Counted from the first letter of the stretch, positions 45,735 through 57,382 are shown. The stretch is DNA of 64,000 nucleotides from Dromiciops gliroides (GCF_019393635.1 NC_057861.1:191472026-191536025), one strand, 5' to 3'. The notes: generated from the sequence alone by a model not told the origin. Translations and numbers: made by a program.

Positions 45735-46405
45735 GGGGACTGGGGATGGAGCCAAGATGGCAGAGAAAAGGCAGGGATTTGCCTGAGTTCTCCCCCAAGC
45801 CCCTCCAAACATCTTTAAATAATGCCCGAAAATAAATTCTGGAGTGGTAGAACCCACAAAACGATGGGGTGAGACAATTTCCAGCCCAAGACAACTTAGA
45901 GGGTGGGCAGGAAAGGTCTGTCACATCAGAGTGAGAGTGGCTGCACAGATGTGACCCAGCAAACCAGGAGTAGGCCTTGGGATTCACTGAATCAGCAGTT
46001 GAAGTGGCTTCTTCCAGAGCACAGTTGGTAAGGAGGTCAAACAACTGGTCAAAAGTAGATTTTAGAGGTCTCTTTGTTGGCACAGGGGCAGGACTCTGTT
46101 GCTTTGCCCATAGTCAGATCCAGGTCCCAGTTATGGGTGGCAGTCCCAGGGTGAGGAGGAGGAGTAGCACACTAGAGCTTATATCCACAGTGAAGCAGGG
46201 ACCTTGGTCACAGTTCCAGGGCAGAAATGAGTGCCTGACTTACTCACAAACCAGAGCAAATACCAGGAAAATAGTATACACTCCTCTTTAGATAATACCA
46301 CCTTGGAAGACCTGAAAACTTACAGGTCCCTAGAAGTATCTCTGCAAACATATGCATGAAAAACCTGAGGCTTGGAGCAGTGTTCTCTCCACCCTGGAAG
46401 CAGAG
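45735..46405 (+). mobile_element. L1 5'UTR-like sequence
   Basis: Begins 'ggagccaagatggcagaga', the CAAGATGG arrangement found at L1 5' ends, followed by GC-richer text such as 'gacaatttccagcccaagac' and 'gcagaggcccaca'. Open frames at 45616-46083 and 45977-46291 are chance frames in it. Confidence 0.55.
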
Positions 46406-46573
46406 GCCCACATAATTTTTTAAATTCTTAATTAATTAATTATTTTTTTTAGAATTTTATTTTCCAAAATATATGTAAAAACAAATTTTGACATCAGTTT
46501 TTCAAAACTGTGTGTTCCAACTTCTCTTCTTCCCTCCCTTCCCACCTCCCACCCACAAGAACTCAAGCAATTC

Positions 46574-47149
46574 CAGGAGGAGTCTTGCATGAGCTGATGA
46601 TGAGTGAGATGAACCAGAAGAACATTGTACACAGTATCGTCAACATTGAGTGTTGATCTACTGTGATGGACTATATTCTTCTCACCTATGCAATGGTACA
46701 GAAGAGTTCCAAGGAACTCATGATAGAAGAGGATCTCCAAATCCAAGAAAAAAAAAAAAGAACTGTGGAGTATAGATGCTGAATGAACCATACTATTTCT
46801 TTTGTTTTTGGTGCTGTTGGTTTTTTTCTATTTTGAGTTTTTTCATCATTGCTCTGATTTTTTCTCTTATAACAGGAGTAATGCAGAAATAGGATTAATG
46901 TTATTATGTGTATATATATATATGTGTGTGTGTATAAATATATATCTCTCTATATGTATGTATATGTAAATGGATATATAGATATAACCTATATCAGATT
47001 ACCTGCTGTCTAGGGGAGGGGGGAGGGAGGGGAGGGAGGGAGAAAAATCTGAAATTGTAAAGCTTGTATAAACAAAAGTCGAGAACTATCTTTACATGTA
47101 ACAGAAAAAATAAAATACCTTATATGTAAAAAAAATTCACTAAAAAAAA
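46574..47149 (+). mobile_element. 5'-truncated L1 insertion with 17-bp target duplication
   Basis: Begins in the ORF2 tail ('catgagctgatgatgagtga'), carries a 3'UTR with 'aacctatatcagattacctg', then AATAAA-like and an A-rich end. 'aagaactcaagcaattc' occurs at 46557-46573 and again at 47150-47166. Confidence 0.9.
46905..46985. repeat. TA/TG simple repeat inside the young L1
   Basis: tatatatatatatgtgtgtgtg and following tatg units; similar tracts occur in other L1 copies here. Confidence 0.8.
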
Positions 47150-47499
47150 AAGAACTCAAGCAATTCAAAATAAGTTATACATGAGTAGTTATGGCAAACA
47201 TTCCTCCATTAGCTAGGTTGTGAGAGAAAACAGTTAAAAAACAAAACTTCAGATTAAGGAATTGTCAAAGAAAAAAAAATTTTTTTTAAATGTGTTTCCA
47301 TCTGTTTTCAGATACCATCAGTTCTTTCTCTGTAGATGGATTGCAATTTTCATAAGTCCTTCAGGGTTATATTACTGAAAATAACCACATCCTTCCCAGC
47401 AGATCATCATACTAATGTTGTTATTTTGTAAACAGTACATTTCTCTCTGCTTCAGTTCATGTGGGTCTTTCCAGGTTTTTCTGATAGCATCCTATTCAT

Positions 47500-48480
47500 C
47501 ATAACTTTTATATAGTACCTTAAACTTGACAAAGAATTTTCTTCACAATAGCCCAGCAAAGTAGGTACCATACATTTTGCCATTATAATCAATCATCATA
47601 ACTATTTCCCTCCATCCTATTCCCTTCCCATGATATATACTCTATTTTCTATCTTCTTTTACCCTATTCCTCCTCAAAAGTGTTTTACTTCTTTTGTTTT
47701 TTTGTTTGTTTGTTTGTTTGTTTTTTGCGGGGCCATGGGGGTTAAGTGACTTGCCCAGGGTCACACAGCTAGTAAGTGCAAAGTGTCTGAGGCTGGATTT
47801 GAAATCAGGTACTCCTGAATCCAGGACCGGTGTTTTATCCACTGTGCCACCTAGCTGCCCCCAAAAGTGTTTTACTTCTAACTGCCCCCTCCCCTGCTCT
47901 GAACTCCCTTTTTTCACCCTTCCCTCCTTATCCTCTTCCTCTCCTACTTTCCTGTAGGGTTAAATAGATTACTCCTTCCAATTGGGTGTGAATGTAATTC
48001 CCTCCTTGAGCTCACTCTGATGAGAATAAGGTCTTTGAGCTAATTCTATGTTCTAAATTTTTCTTCCTTCCTTCCTCCTCAACCCTCCCTATGAAATCAA
48101 GCAATTCGGTATGTCATACTTGTGCAGTTATGCAGAACATCTTCACCTTCCTCGAAAGTGTTTTGCTTTTTACTGCTCTCTCCCCAAATCTGCCCTTCCC
48201 TCCTTCCCCTCTTCTCCCCCCCTTATCTCTCTCCCCTCCCACTTTCCCTCAGGGCAAAAATATATTACTATACCCACTTGAGTATGTATGTTATTCTCTC
48301 TTTGAGCCAATTCTGATCATAGTGAGGTTCACTCCTTCCCCCTCTTCCCCTCCCATCCATAACCTTTTTTCTTGTTTCCTTCATGTGAACTACCTCTCCC
48401 CAGATCATCTCTCCCCTTCCCCCTCCCCCAAGTCTATTCCTCCTACCCCTCAACCCTATTTTAAAGATGTCATCATGGGT
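47500..48480 (-). mobile_element. L1 region between ORF1 and 3' part
   Basis: Polypyrimidine-rich in plus sense. Its reverse complement ('gaattggctcaaagagagaataacatacatactcaa') parallels the plus-strand L1 at about 51.64-51.69 kb. A related block appears twice ('aaagtgttttacttctaact' and 'aaagtgttttgctttttact'). Confidence 0.65.
47694..47862 (-). repeat. Short marsupial SINE
   Basis: Reverse copy with a 17-bp target duplication 'aaaagtgttttacttct'. Confidence 0.94.
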
Positions 48481-48592
48481 TAGTTAGGTGGCACAGTGGA
48501 CAAAGCACCAGCCCTGGACCCAGGAAGCCCCAACCCCAAATCCAGCCCCAGACATAAGACACCCCACCCTGTTTGCCCCACAAAGAAGAAAA
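48477..48592 (+). repeat. Short marsupial SINE, C-rich decayed copy
   Basis: 'ttagttaggtggcacagtgg…ccagccccagacataagacaccccaccctgtttgccccac': recognisable but with many T-to-C changes. Confidence 0.8.
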
Positions 48593-49200
48593 TATAAATG
48601 CTTCACAGATATCATCCCTTCATATTCAGTTCAGACCTGTGGGGTCCTGAGGTTATTATCCTCTTCTTAGGGTGTACCTCAATCTTCCTTGTCACTAAAG
48701 AAACTTTCTATTGTTCTCAACTTTCTTTGCTTGCTCATCTTGCCATTTTTTACTTGACTTTTAGCTCCATCTTATGGTGGGGCCCTACTTGCAAGCTACA
48801 CTGTGTCAAGCTTTAGAGGGTCCCAGGTGTTTCAGTTTGAGGGAGGGCAGGTTTTTCTCTCATCTGGCCTGTTCTCTGGTCTGAAGGTAACTTCAAGCCA
48901 ACTTGCTAGTTAACCAGTCAGCAGAGTACTGTGGTGGTTTTTAGCTTCAATGAGCCTGTGCCCTTCCCCTACCTGGGCCTCCTGCCACTCAAGATTTTTT
49001 CCTAGTTCCCTGCTGGGGTGTGATGTCCGAACTCCTCCTCAGGTCCCGAAGATACCCCTGTGTTGCCCCCCCCCCAGCTGTTCAGCCCTCTCACCTGATG
49101 GTAAGCTTAGTTCCAGAAGACATGGGTGCGGCAGCTGATTAGGAGGCTGGGGGTAAATTTCCCTTGCGCAGTGTGTTTGGGGTTTGTGTCAGCGTGATCA
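48593..49200 (-). mobile_element. L1 5'UTR and ORF1 N-terminus
   Basis: On the minus strand ATGAGCAAGCAAAGAAAG encodes MSKQRKLRTIESFFSDKED (start at about 48741), similar in position to the MNKQQK start at 49865 on the other strand. Upstream text is GC-richer 5'UTR-like. Confidence 0.6.
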
Positions 49201-49209
49201 GAGGTTGGA

Positions 49210-49815
49210 TCCTACATAATTTTTTAATAATAAATATTTTTATTTAAAGTTTTGAGTGCCAAATTTTATCCCTTCTTTCCTCTCTCCTCCCTAAGGCAGT
49301 AAGCAATCAGATATAGGTTATACATGTGCAATTATGTAAAACATTACCATATTAGTAATTTTATATAAGAAAATTTGAATAAAAAATGAAAGAAAGTAAA
49401 AAATATCATGCTTCAGTTCATGTTCAATCAATATCAGTTCTTTCTTTGGAGGTGGATATTATGCTTCATCATTAGTCCTTTGGGATTGTCTTGGATCCTT
49501 ATGTTACTGAAAATAGCCAAGTCATTCACAGTTCTTCATTGAACAATATTGCTGTCACTGTACACAAAGTTCTTCTGGTTCTCTCAATTCACTATACATT
49601 AGTTCATACAAGTCTTTCTGGACCCTTCTGAAATTATCCTGTTTGACATTTCTTATAGCACAATAATATTCCATCATAATTGTATACCTTGTTTAGCCAT
49701 TTCCCAATTGATGGACATTCCCTGGATTTTCATTTATTAGCCACCACAAAAAGAGCTGTTTTATACAAATAGGTATTTTTTGGGGAATGTCTTTGGGGTA
49801 TAAACCTAGCAGTCA
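49210..49815 (-). mobile_element. L1 ORF2 C-terminus and 3'UTR
   Basis: Reverse L1 3' end: 'agcaatcagatataggttat', 'tcattcacagttcttcattg', 'cccaattgatggacattccc'. Confidence 0.85.
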
Positions 49816-50036
49816 GAGCCCCACTTTAGCAAAGAGTTAAAAGTCAAGAAATGGGCTGGGGAAATGAACAAACAACAGAAAAATTCTGACTATAGAAAGT
49901 TACTAAGGTGACAAGGAAGATCAAAACAGAAGAAGATAACAAAGTCAAAATTCCAATATTCAAAGCCTCAAAGAAAAATATGAATTGGTCTCCAGCCATG
50001 GAAAAGCTCAAAAATGATTTTAAAAATCAAGTAAGA

Positions 50037-50160
50037 GTGGATAGAGCACCGGCCCTGGATTCAGGAGTACCTGAGTTCAAATCCGGCCTCAGACACTTAA
50101 CACTTACTAGCTGTGTGACCTTGGGCAAGTCACTTAACCCCAATTGCCTCACTAAAAAAA
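50037..50160 (+). repeat. Short marsupial SINE in L1 ORF1, 5' truncated
   Basis: Lacks the first ~20 bases of the head; target duplication 'aaaatcaagtaagag' on both sides. Confidence 0.93.
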
Positions 50161-50723
50161 AAAATCAAGTAAGAGAGGTATATGAAAAATTGGGAAGAGA
50201 AATGAGAGTGATGCAAGAAAATCATGATAAAAGAGTTAATAGCTTGGTAAAAGAGGTACAAAAAAAGTATTGAAGAAAACAACACCTTAAAAAACAGAAT
50301 AGACCAAATGGTAAAAGAGGCCAAAAAAAATCCAGTGAAGAATGCCTTGAAGAGCAGACTTGGCCAAATGGAAAAAGAGATAAAAAAGCTCACTGAAGAA
50401 AATAATTCCTTAAAAATTAAAATTGAACAAATGGAAGCTAATGACTCTATGAGACATTAAGAATCAAACAAACAAAAATTCCCAAAAGAATGAAAAGTAG
50501 AAAACAGTGTGAACTATCTCACTGGAAGAACAATTGACCTGGAAAATAGATACAAGAGAGATCATTTAAAAATTATTGGACTTCTTGAAAGCCATGATAA
50601 AAAGAAGAATCTAGACGTCATCTTTCAAGAAATTATCAAGAGAGACTGCCCTGATATTCTAGAACAAGAGTATAAAATAGAAATTGAAAGAATCCACCAA
50701 TCACCTCCTAAAAGAGATCCCAA

Positions 50724-50870
50724 GGGGTGGCTAGGTGGCACAGTGGATAAAGCACCAGCCCTGGAGTCAGGAGTACCTGAGTTCAAATTCGGCCTCAGAC
50801 ACTTAACACTTACTAGCTGTGTGACCCTGGGCAAGTCACTTAACCCCAATTGCCTCACTAAAAAAAAAAA
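50724..50870 (+). repeat. Short marsupial SINE in L1 ORF1
   Basis: Target duplication 'aaaagagatccc'. Confidence 0.94.
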
Positions 50871-51359
50871 AAAAGAGATCCCCAAATGAAAACTCCAAGG
50901 AATATTATCATCAAATTTCAGAGCTCCCAGGTCAAGGAGAAAATATTGTAAGTAGCCAGAAAGAAACAATTCAAGTATTGTGGAGCTACAGTTAGGACAA
51001 CACAAGATTTAGCAGCTTGTAAATGAAAGGATTGAGGGGCTTTCAGTATGATGTTTCAGAGGGCAAAGGAGCTAGGATTACAATCAATAATCACCTACCC
51101 AGCAAAAGTGATTATAATCTTTCAAAGGAAAAAATGGGCATTCAATGAAAGAGAGGACTTTCAAGCATTCCTAATGAAAAGACCAGAGCTGAACAGAAAA
51201 ACTGACTTTCAAGTACAAGACTCAAGAGAAGCATAAAAGGTAAACGGGAAAGGGGAACCATAAGGGACTCAAGGATAAATTGTTTACATTCCTACATAGG
51301 AATATAATACTTCTAATTAATAAGAACTTTCATTTTATTAGGGCAGTTAGAAGGAATAT

Positions 51360-51412
51360 AAATATATGTATGTATGTGTGTGTTTATGTGTATATATACA
51401 TACACACATACA
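51360..51412. repeat. TATG/CATA simple repeat in L1
   Basis: atatgtatgtatgtgtgtgt and its mirror acatacacacatac. Confidence 0.8.
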
Positions 51413-51705
51413 AAGGGCATAGGTGTGAGTTGAATATGATGGGATAATATCTAAAAAAATTAAATTATGGGGTGAAAGAAGAATGTACTGGGAGAAAGGG
51501 AGAAGCAGAATGGGATAAATTATCTAACATAAAGGAGGCACAATAAAAATGTTAATATTAAAAAAATAAAGGAGGTACAAAAGAACTTTTAAAGTGGAGG
51601 AGAATATGGGGAAAGTGGTAGGAAATGTTTGAACCTTACTTTTATTGAATTAGCTCAAAGAGGAAATAGCATACAAACTCAATTGGCTTTAGAAATCTAT
51701 CTTAC

Positions 51706-51877
51706 GGGGCAGCTAGGTGGTGCAGTGGATAAAGCACCAGCCCAGAATTCAGGAGTTCCTGAGTTCAAATCCGGCCTCAGACACTTGACACTTACTAGCT
51801 GTGTGACCCTGGGCAAGTCACTTAACCCCCATTGCCCCACAAAAAAAATAAATTTAAAAAAATTCATCCACAAAAAA
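51706..51877 (+). repeat. Short marsupial SINE in L1
   Basis: Target duplication 'agaaatctatctta'. Confidence 0.94.
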
Positions 51878-52180
51878 GAAATCTATCTTACTCTACGGGA
51901 AAGTAGGAGGGGAAGGGGATAAGAGAAGGAGGGTGGTGCTCATAGAAGGGAGAGCAGACTGGGGGAGGCAGTAGTCAGAAGCAAAATGCTTTTGGGGGGC
52001 CAGGGTGAAAGGACAGAGAATATAATAAATGGGGGATAGGATGGAAGGAAATAGAAATCATAACTGAAAAAATATTTTGAAGCAAGTTCTCTGATAAAGG
52101 CCTCATCTCTCAAACATATAGAGAAATGAGTCAAATGTATAAAAAATAAGAATCATTCCCCAATTGATAAATGATCAAAG

Positions 52181-52395
52181 TGTAAGGGGTAAATTTATTA
52201 TGGGGAGAGTTAATTGGGTGGCTCACCGTTATATTAGGGTAAGAAAGGACATTAACAGCCTCTTTTAAAAAACAAAACAAAACAGGGTTTATTAATGGGA
52301 ACAAATTTAAAACACAAGTAAGGTTAATAGGACTAGGGACAATCCCAGCCAAAGATGGGGTCACATAAACCCCAAATCACAACCATTTCTTTACA
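52181..52395 (-). mobile_element. Solo LTR in L1, AAAG target duplication
   Basis: Plus-strand borders TGTAAGGGG…TTTCTTTACA. On the minus strand it carries AATAAACCCTG and 'gtgagccacccaattaact', shared with the LTR at 15.4 kb. AAAG precedes 52181 and follows 52395, and removing the LTR restores the L1 text 'aatgatcaaaggatatgaatag'. At 215 bp it is much shorter than its relatives. Confidence 0.82.
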
Positions 52396-52410
52396 AAAGG
52401 ATATGAATAG

Positions 52411-52946
52411 GGGCAGCTAGGTGGTGCAGTGGAAAAGCACTGGCCCTGGATTCAGGAGAACCTGAGTTCAAATCTGACCTCTGTAACGATTGGAATAACG
52501 CCACCTGCTGGATACTTACTGTAGAAGAGTTCTGCCCATGAAGGGAAGGTCTTTGAGGGCAAGACCAGGAGTCAGGAAGTGACGCGAGCTAGTGGGAGGA
52601 GGAAGGAAGAGACTGGCGCTCAGTCTCGCTCTTCTTCCCTCTGGACTCTGGTGGAGAGCGGAGCAAGAAATGTGCTCTCCCTTTAATAGATAGGAATCTA
52701 GGCTTTTCTCTCTCTTTACCAAATTCTTATTCTCCTTAATAAATGCTTAAAAGTCTAACTCTTGCTAAAGCTTATAATTTATTGGCGACCACTCATTAGA
52801 TATTTTAGACAGTTTAGCTAGAATTTTAACCCTTAACACCTCAGACCCTTAACACTTACTAGCTGTGTGACCCTGGGCAAATCACTTAACCCCAATTGCC
52901 TCACCAAAAAAAAAAAAAAAAAAAAGGAAAGAAAGAAAGAAAGAAA
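52411..52946 (+). repeat. Short marsupial SINE in L1, itself split by an LTR
   Basis: Left part to 52481, right part from 52843, tail to about 52946. Its own target duplication 'aaaggatatgaatag' flanks the whole. Confidence 0.93.
52482..52838 (+). mobile_element. Solo LTR inside the SINE, CCTC target duplication
   Basis: 357 bp, TGTAACGATTGGAATAACGCC to CCTTAACA, flanked by CCTC at 52478-52481 and 52839-52842. Sister of the copy at 16558-16910. Contains AATAAA in 'ccttaataaatgcttaaaag'. Confidence 0.9.
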
Positions 52947-53934
52947 AAAGGATATGAATAGTCAGTTTTCAGATGAAATCAAAGCTATCTATATAGCCTT
53001 ATGAAAAAAATGCTCTAAATCACTATTGATTGGAGAAATGCAAATTAAAACAATTCTGACACTTATTAGATTGGCTAATAGGATAGAAAAAGAAAATGAC
53101 AAATGTGGGAGGGGATGTGGGAAATTTGAGACACTAATGCAATGTTGGTAGAGTTGTGGACTGATGCAACCATTATATAGAGCAATTTGGAACTATACCC
53201 AAAAGCCTGTAAAAACCAAACATACCCTTTGACCTGAGCAATACCACTACTAGATCTGTATCCCAAAAGAGATTTTTTAAAAAGGAAAAGGACCTATATG
53301 TACAAAAATATTTATAGTAACTCTTTTTGTGATGGCAAAGAATTGGAAATTGAGGGGATGCCCATCAATTGGGGAATGGCTAAAATAAGTCATGGTATAA
53401 GATTGTGATGGAATACCATTGTGCTATAAGGAATGATGAGCTAGATGCTCTCTGAAAAACCTGGAAAGACTTACATGAACTGAGGCCAAATGAAATTAGT
53501 AGAGCCAGGAGAATATTGTACACAGTAACAGCAATATTATGTGATGATCAACTGAATGACTTAGCTATTCTCAGACAGCTGTGAAGGACTTATGATGAAA
53601 AATGTGATCCATCCCCAGAATAAGAACTGATGGATTCTGACTACAGATTAAAGCATAATTTTTTGCTGTCTTTATTTTACTTGGGTTTTTATTTCAGTCT
53701 ATGGTTTCTTTTACAATATGACTAATATGGAAATATGTTTTGTATGACTACAGATGTATAACCTATATCAAATTGCTTGCTTTCTCACCCAAGAGGTTGG
53801 GAAGAGAGGGAGAGAATTTGGAACTTAAATTTTAAAATGAATGTTGAAATTTGTTTTTAAATGTATTTTGGGGAGAAAATAAAATACTAAATAAAATGCA
53901 AAAAAGAAAAGAAGAAAAAGAAGGGAGGAAACAA

Positions 53935-54175
53935 ATATTTATTATGTGCCAGACACTGTGCTAAGTGCTTTACAAATATTATCTCATTTAATTCTCACAA
54001 CAACCCTTCGAGATAAGGTGCTATCATTACCCCCATTTCATAGTTGAGGAAACTGAGGCAGACTGAGGTTAAGTGACTTGCTCAGGAAATCTGAATCAGA
54101 AGCCAGATTCACTTAGGTCTTCCTGACTCCAGGCCTAGCACTCTTGTGTTACCTCCTAGCTACCTCTAATAACCT
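53935..54175 (-). repeat. MIR-type relic
   Basis: 'tgtgccagacactgtgctaagtgctttacaaatattatctcatttaattctcacaac…gaggaaactgaggcagactgaggttaagtgacttgctcagg'. Confidence 0.8.
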
Positions 54176-54221
54176 TTTGTGATCCTGGCCTGCCTTGCCT
54201 AGAATTCTGCTAACATATACT

Positions 54222-54368
54222 TTTTTCTTTTTGGAGGGCAATGAGGGTTAAGTGACTTGCCCAGGGTCACACAGCTAGTAAGTGTCAAGTGTCTGAGGCT
54301 GAATTTGAACTCAAGTCCTCCTGAATCCAGGGCCAGTGCTTTATCCACTGCGCCACCTAGCTGCCCCC
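54222..54368 (-). repeat. Short marsupial SINE
   Basis: Reverse copy; 'tctgctaacatata' and 'tctgctaatatatt' flank it. Confidence 0.93.
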
Positions 54369-54830
54369 TCTGCTAATATATTCTTTGGGAAATGAAACTT
54401 CTTCAAAGATCTCTAGAGATATATTGTCTATGTAGGCTGAGTCCATATTCTAATTTGAGAGACCAGGGCTAAGCACCCAGTGTTTTTTGTAGTTAAATAA
54501 AAGCATTAAGATGTAAGCTCATTTTCTGTAGACTTGCTGAAAGCATCCTTAATACAGCCCCAGGAGTAGACAAGATGATGAGGAAGATATATACTTTATC
54601 TTTTACTGCATGATTTGTGTTTCCCTGCTAGGTTTCAATGTTTTGAAAGGTTTTCATTTCTTGTAGCTTAGAAATTATAAATATTTAGTTAAGTGACAGT
54701 TATTTAAATTATTGTACTTGAATTTTCATAGATATGTTATATGTAGTGATTGTAAACAACAGTTTAGATTTTGATGGTGCTGTGGATCCAATAAAATTAT
54801 TTGTTGTTATTCTTCTTATTCTTTTTCTAG

Positions 54831-54914
54831 GTTTCAGATAGAAATAATTTTGGTATAAGTTATTGTCCTGTGGTTTGCCTTATATGGTTAAATGGTTTCT
54901 GGACTATTGCACAG
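54831..54914 (+). other. Exon-like open segment, unidentified
   Basis: A strong acceptor (ttcttattctttttctag) and donor (CACAG|gtgagt) bound 84 bases with one open frame (VSDRNNFGISYC…WTIAQ). I do not recognise the peptide and see no partner exons. It may be chance or a non-coding RNA exon. Confidence 0.2.
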
Positions 54915-55144
54915 GTGAGTAAAATGTCTGGTTTTTGTAACCAGAGTACTGTGATTCCAACTCATTGTTTGTAGATTCATTAAAAGAATCTTCAAGACAA
55001 TTTCAGTAACAGACAGAATTATAAAGAAGACATGTATCTCATCCTGCTTCCATGTTTTAAATTTTGTCTGCTAGATATTTGTATTTTGAAAGCTTTTCAT
55101 TTGATGAGTGTTAGTATGGCAGCACTTATTAAAAGTATTGTTCT

Positions 55145-55388
55145 TTTTTTTTTTTTGTGGGGCAATGAGGGTTAAGTGGCTTCCCCAGGGTCACACAACT
55201 TGTAAGTGTCAAGTATCTGAGGCCAGATTTGTTTTAATTTTTTTGTTTGTTTTTTTGGCAGGACAATGAGGGTTAAGTGACTTGCTCAGGGTCATATAGC
55301 TAGTGTCAAGTATCTGAGGCTGGATTTGAACTCAGGTCCTTCTGAATCCAGGGCCAGTGTTTTATCCACTGTGTTACCTAGCTGCCCC
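55145..55388 (-). repeat. Two short marsupial SINEs in the same orientation, one truncated
   Basis: 55145-55229 is a partial reverse copy ending at 'gccagatttg'; 55230-55388 is a complete one with its own T-tail. 'aaaagtattgttctt' flanks the pair, suggesting a second insertion or recombination at the first. Confidence 0.85.
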
Positions 55389-55805
55389 TAAAAGTATTGT
55401 TCTTAAATCTCTTGGATCAATGTTATGTCTGGGCAATATTGTGCTGTAGTTATATCTGTAATGATGCTCCAGTCCAGTAAAGTTTATATGCTAGATTCTC
55501 CAGAATATTTGAGGTTGACCTTTGTAGCACATGGATTTGGGATTTGTCATGTGTTTATAAAAAACAGCAAGCTTCTTGCCTCTAATTCTGTGACCTAATT
55601 GTATCTTTCTAGTTATCTAGTAGATACTAAATATTTATAGTCTGAAGTGATATATGTTGCACAGTTTTCTCTATTTTATTGAATCACTGTATCAATCAGT
55701 AAGCCCTTGCTCCTTAAGGATAACCTTTCAGTAACATCTGGTAGTAATGACTGGATCCGGTATTGCTATAGTAAGCCCTTCTGTTTCTCAAAACAAATCT
55801 ACATG

Positions 55806-55961
55806 GGGGGCAGCTAGGTGGTGCAGTGGATAGAGCTCGGCCCTGGAGTCAGGAGGACCTGAGTTCAAATCTAGCCTCAGACACTTAACACTTACTAGCT
55901 ATGTGACCCTGGGCAAGTCACTTAACCCCAATTACCTCACTTAAAAAAAACAACAACAACA
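55806..55961 (+). repeat. Short marsupial SINE
   Basis: Full-length; 'aaaacaaatctaca' and 'aaaacaaatctcca' flank it. Confidence 0.93.
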
Positions 55962-56404
55962 AAAACAAATCTCCATAGTGTTTGACACCTTGTTGACATG
56001 TTGATTGAATTCAAGTGGATGCTATTGATGAAGTACCTTTTGATTCCACTCTTGGGTTTTAACCATTTTTGTAGGTTACATATGGAGATAGCATTCAACA
56101 AAGGCTTTTCTCCTCTTTTGAGGAGTGGGGTCTTTTTATTCCAAAACTAGGTATGTAAATTTTTAAACAGTCTTTCATGGTTTGAGAAGATCTTCCTCTT
56201 GGATGAGGAAGTATTAAACTTTTTATAGTTGTTCTGGGACAATGGGCCCTGTGTTTCATTAATATTGTACAGACTTTTATTTGTATGCCTCTTTGATCCA
56301 TTATTATCCACCTTATGTTTCATACATTAAAATTGGCATTGCATAGGTGTTAATTGCTTTAAATATGTTCTTTCTATTATACTTTGACTTCTCTAGGATG
56401 ATAG

Positions 56405-56790
56405 TTATTTCTTAATATATACAGTCTCTGATTTCTCCTTGATAATCTTATTAATATTTCTTGCCTGGACATAACTGTCATATTTATTTAAGTCAGGAAA
56501 GCTAGGAGATGAAAGTAAGAAAGTAGAACATTTCAGGCAAAAGACATTCTTCAACCACTTGATTTTTCCTATGTGGATGATTAGGCTGAATACCTTTGAG
56601 TAGTTAGAGATCTCATTCATGAGTCTCTGCAATATTCCAAGGCTTGATGCAACTACCATAATGTCATTCATAAAAAGGAGTATTTGGAGGACCTCATTGT
56701 CCTTAGGGAATCTTTCTTTAACTTTGTATCTGTGCTGGATATCCGTGATGACAGTAACAAATACCAGTTTAAATTAAAAAGACAGATTTC
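56405..56790 (-). mobile_element. Reverse-transcriptase remnant, non-LTR (RTE-like?)
   Basis: The minus-strand frame has FMNDIMVVASSLGILQRLMN then EISNYSKVFSLIIHIGKIKW, matching the shape of the LINE RT block FADDxxLxAxxxxxLQxLxxxxxxxSxxxGLxINxxKTK (ADD to NDI). Short and broken. It could be L2-, L1- or RTE-derived. Confidence 0.45.
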
Positions 56791-56824
56791 AAAGGATTAT
56801 ATCCTCATGATTTGATGGGAGGGA

Positions 56825-57215
56825 ACAAATCTATATAAAAATAGCAGTACTATTTGTAATAACAGAAATCTGGAAACAATCCATGTGTCTGATAATTAGA
56901 AAATGGCTGAATAAATTGCAGTAAATGACTATAATGAAATATTATTATAATAAGAAATGCAAATATAAAGATTATAAAGAAATCCAGGATATTTATATGA
57001 AGTGATGCAGAGTGAAGAAAAAAAAAACCAAAACAATATGCATCTGACTAGTTATATAAGTCATAATAATAATAAAAGTAACAAAACATACTGAGAAGAA
57101 GAAAGTTAGATAGGGTACATGGAAATACAGTAGGGTTCTTTTTCAGAATGATTCTGTTAAAGTTTATACATACGCTTAAACATTTTAAAATAAATTAAAC
57201 TGTAATTGATAATTT
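56825..57215 (+). mobile_element. Old L1 3'-end relic
   Basis: 'gtaataacagaaatctggaaacaatccatgtgtctg…gaaatattattataataagaaatgc' parallels the ORF2 end of L1; strongly diverged. Confidence 0.5.
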
Positions 57216-57382
57216 AAAAATTAACTTTAAAATTTCTTTTAAATTTCTTTTTATGGGAGGACGGGCCTTATTTATCTATTCATGTATTTATTTATTTATT
57301 GGTAGTTTTATTTAAGTATATAAATGGTTTTCCTTGATAGTTGCCATCTTTAACCAAAAAATTATTTCAAATTAACATACAA

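Larger units (their letters stand above)
46420..47500 (-). mobile_element. L1 3'UTR/ORF2 end, split by a younger L1
   Basis: The flanks 46420-46556 and 47167-47500 together form a reverse L1 3' end ('attttccaaaatatatgtaa…', '…atacatgagtagttatggca', 'ggtctttccaggtttttctg'). Confidence 0.78.
49820..53930 (+). mobile_element. L1 element, near complete in layout but decayed
   Basis: ORF1 starts near 49865 (MNKQQK, then stops) and shows coiled-coil text such as NWSPAMEKLKNDFKNQ and IDLENRYKRDHLKIIGL. The segment at 51.0-51.24 kb reads KELGLQSIITYPAKVIIIFQ. 51.24-52.18 kb is the linker region; 52.95-53.5 kb carries the ORF2 end, and the 3'UTR ends near 53.93 kb. Most of ORF2 is missing. It hosts three short SINEs, one LTR, and a SINE that itself hosts an LTR. 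Confidence 0.8.

Noticed and set aside
45616..46083. 155-codon minus-strand frame, the longest in the window
   Set aside because: It lies across L1 5'-end-like sequence in antisense, with no splice or homology support.
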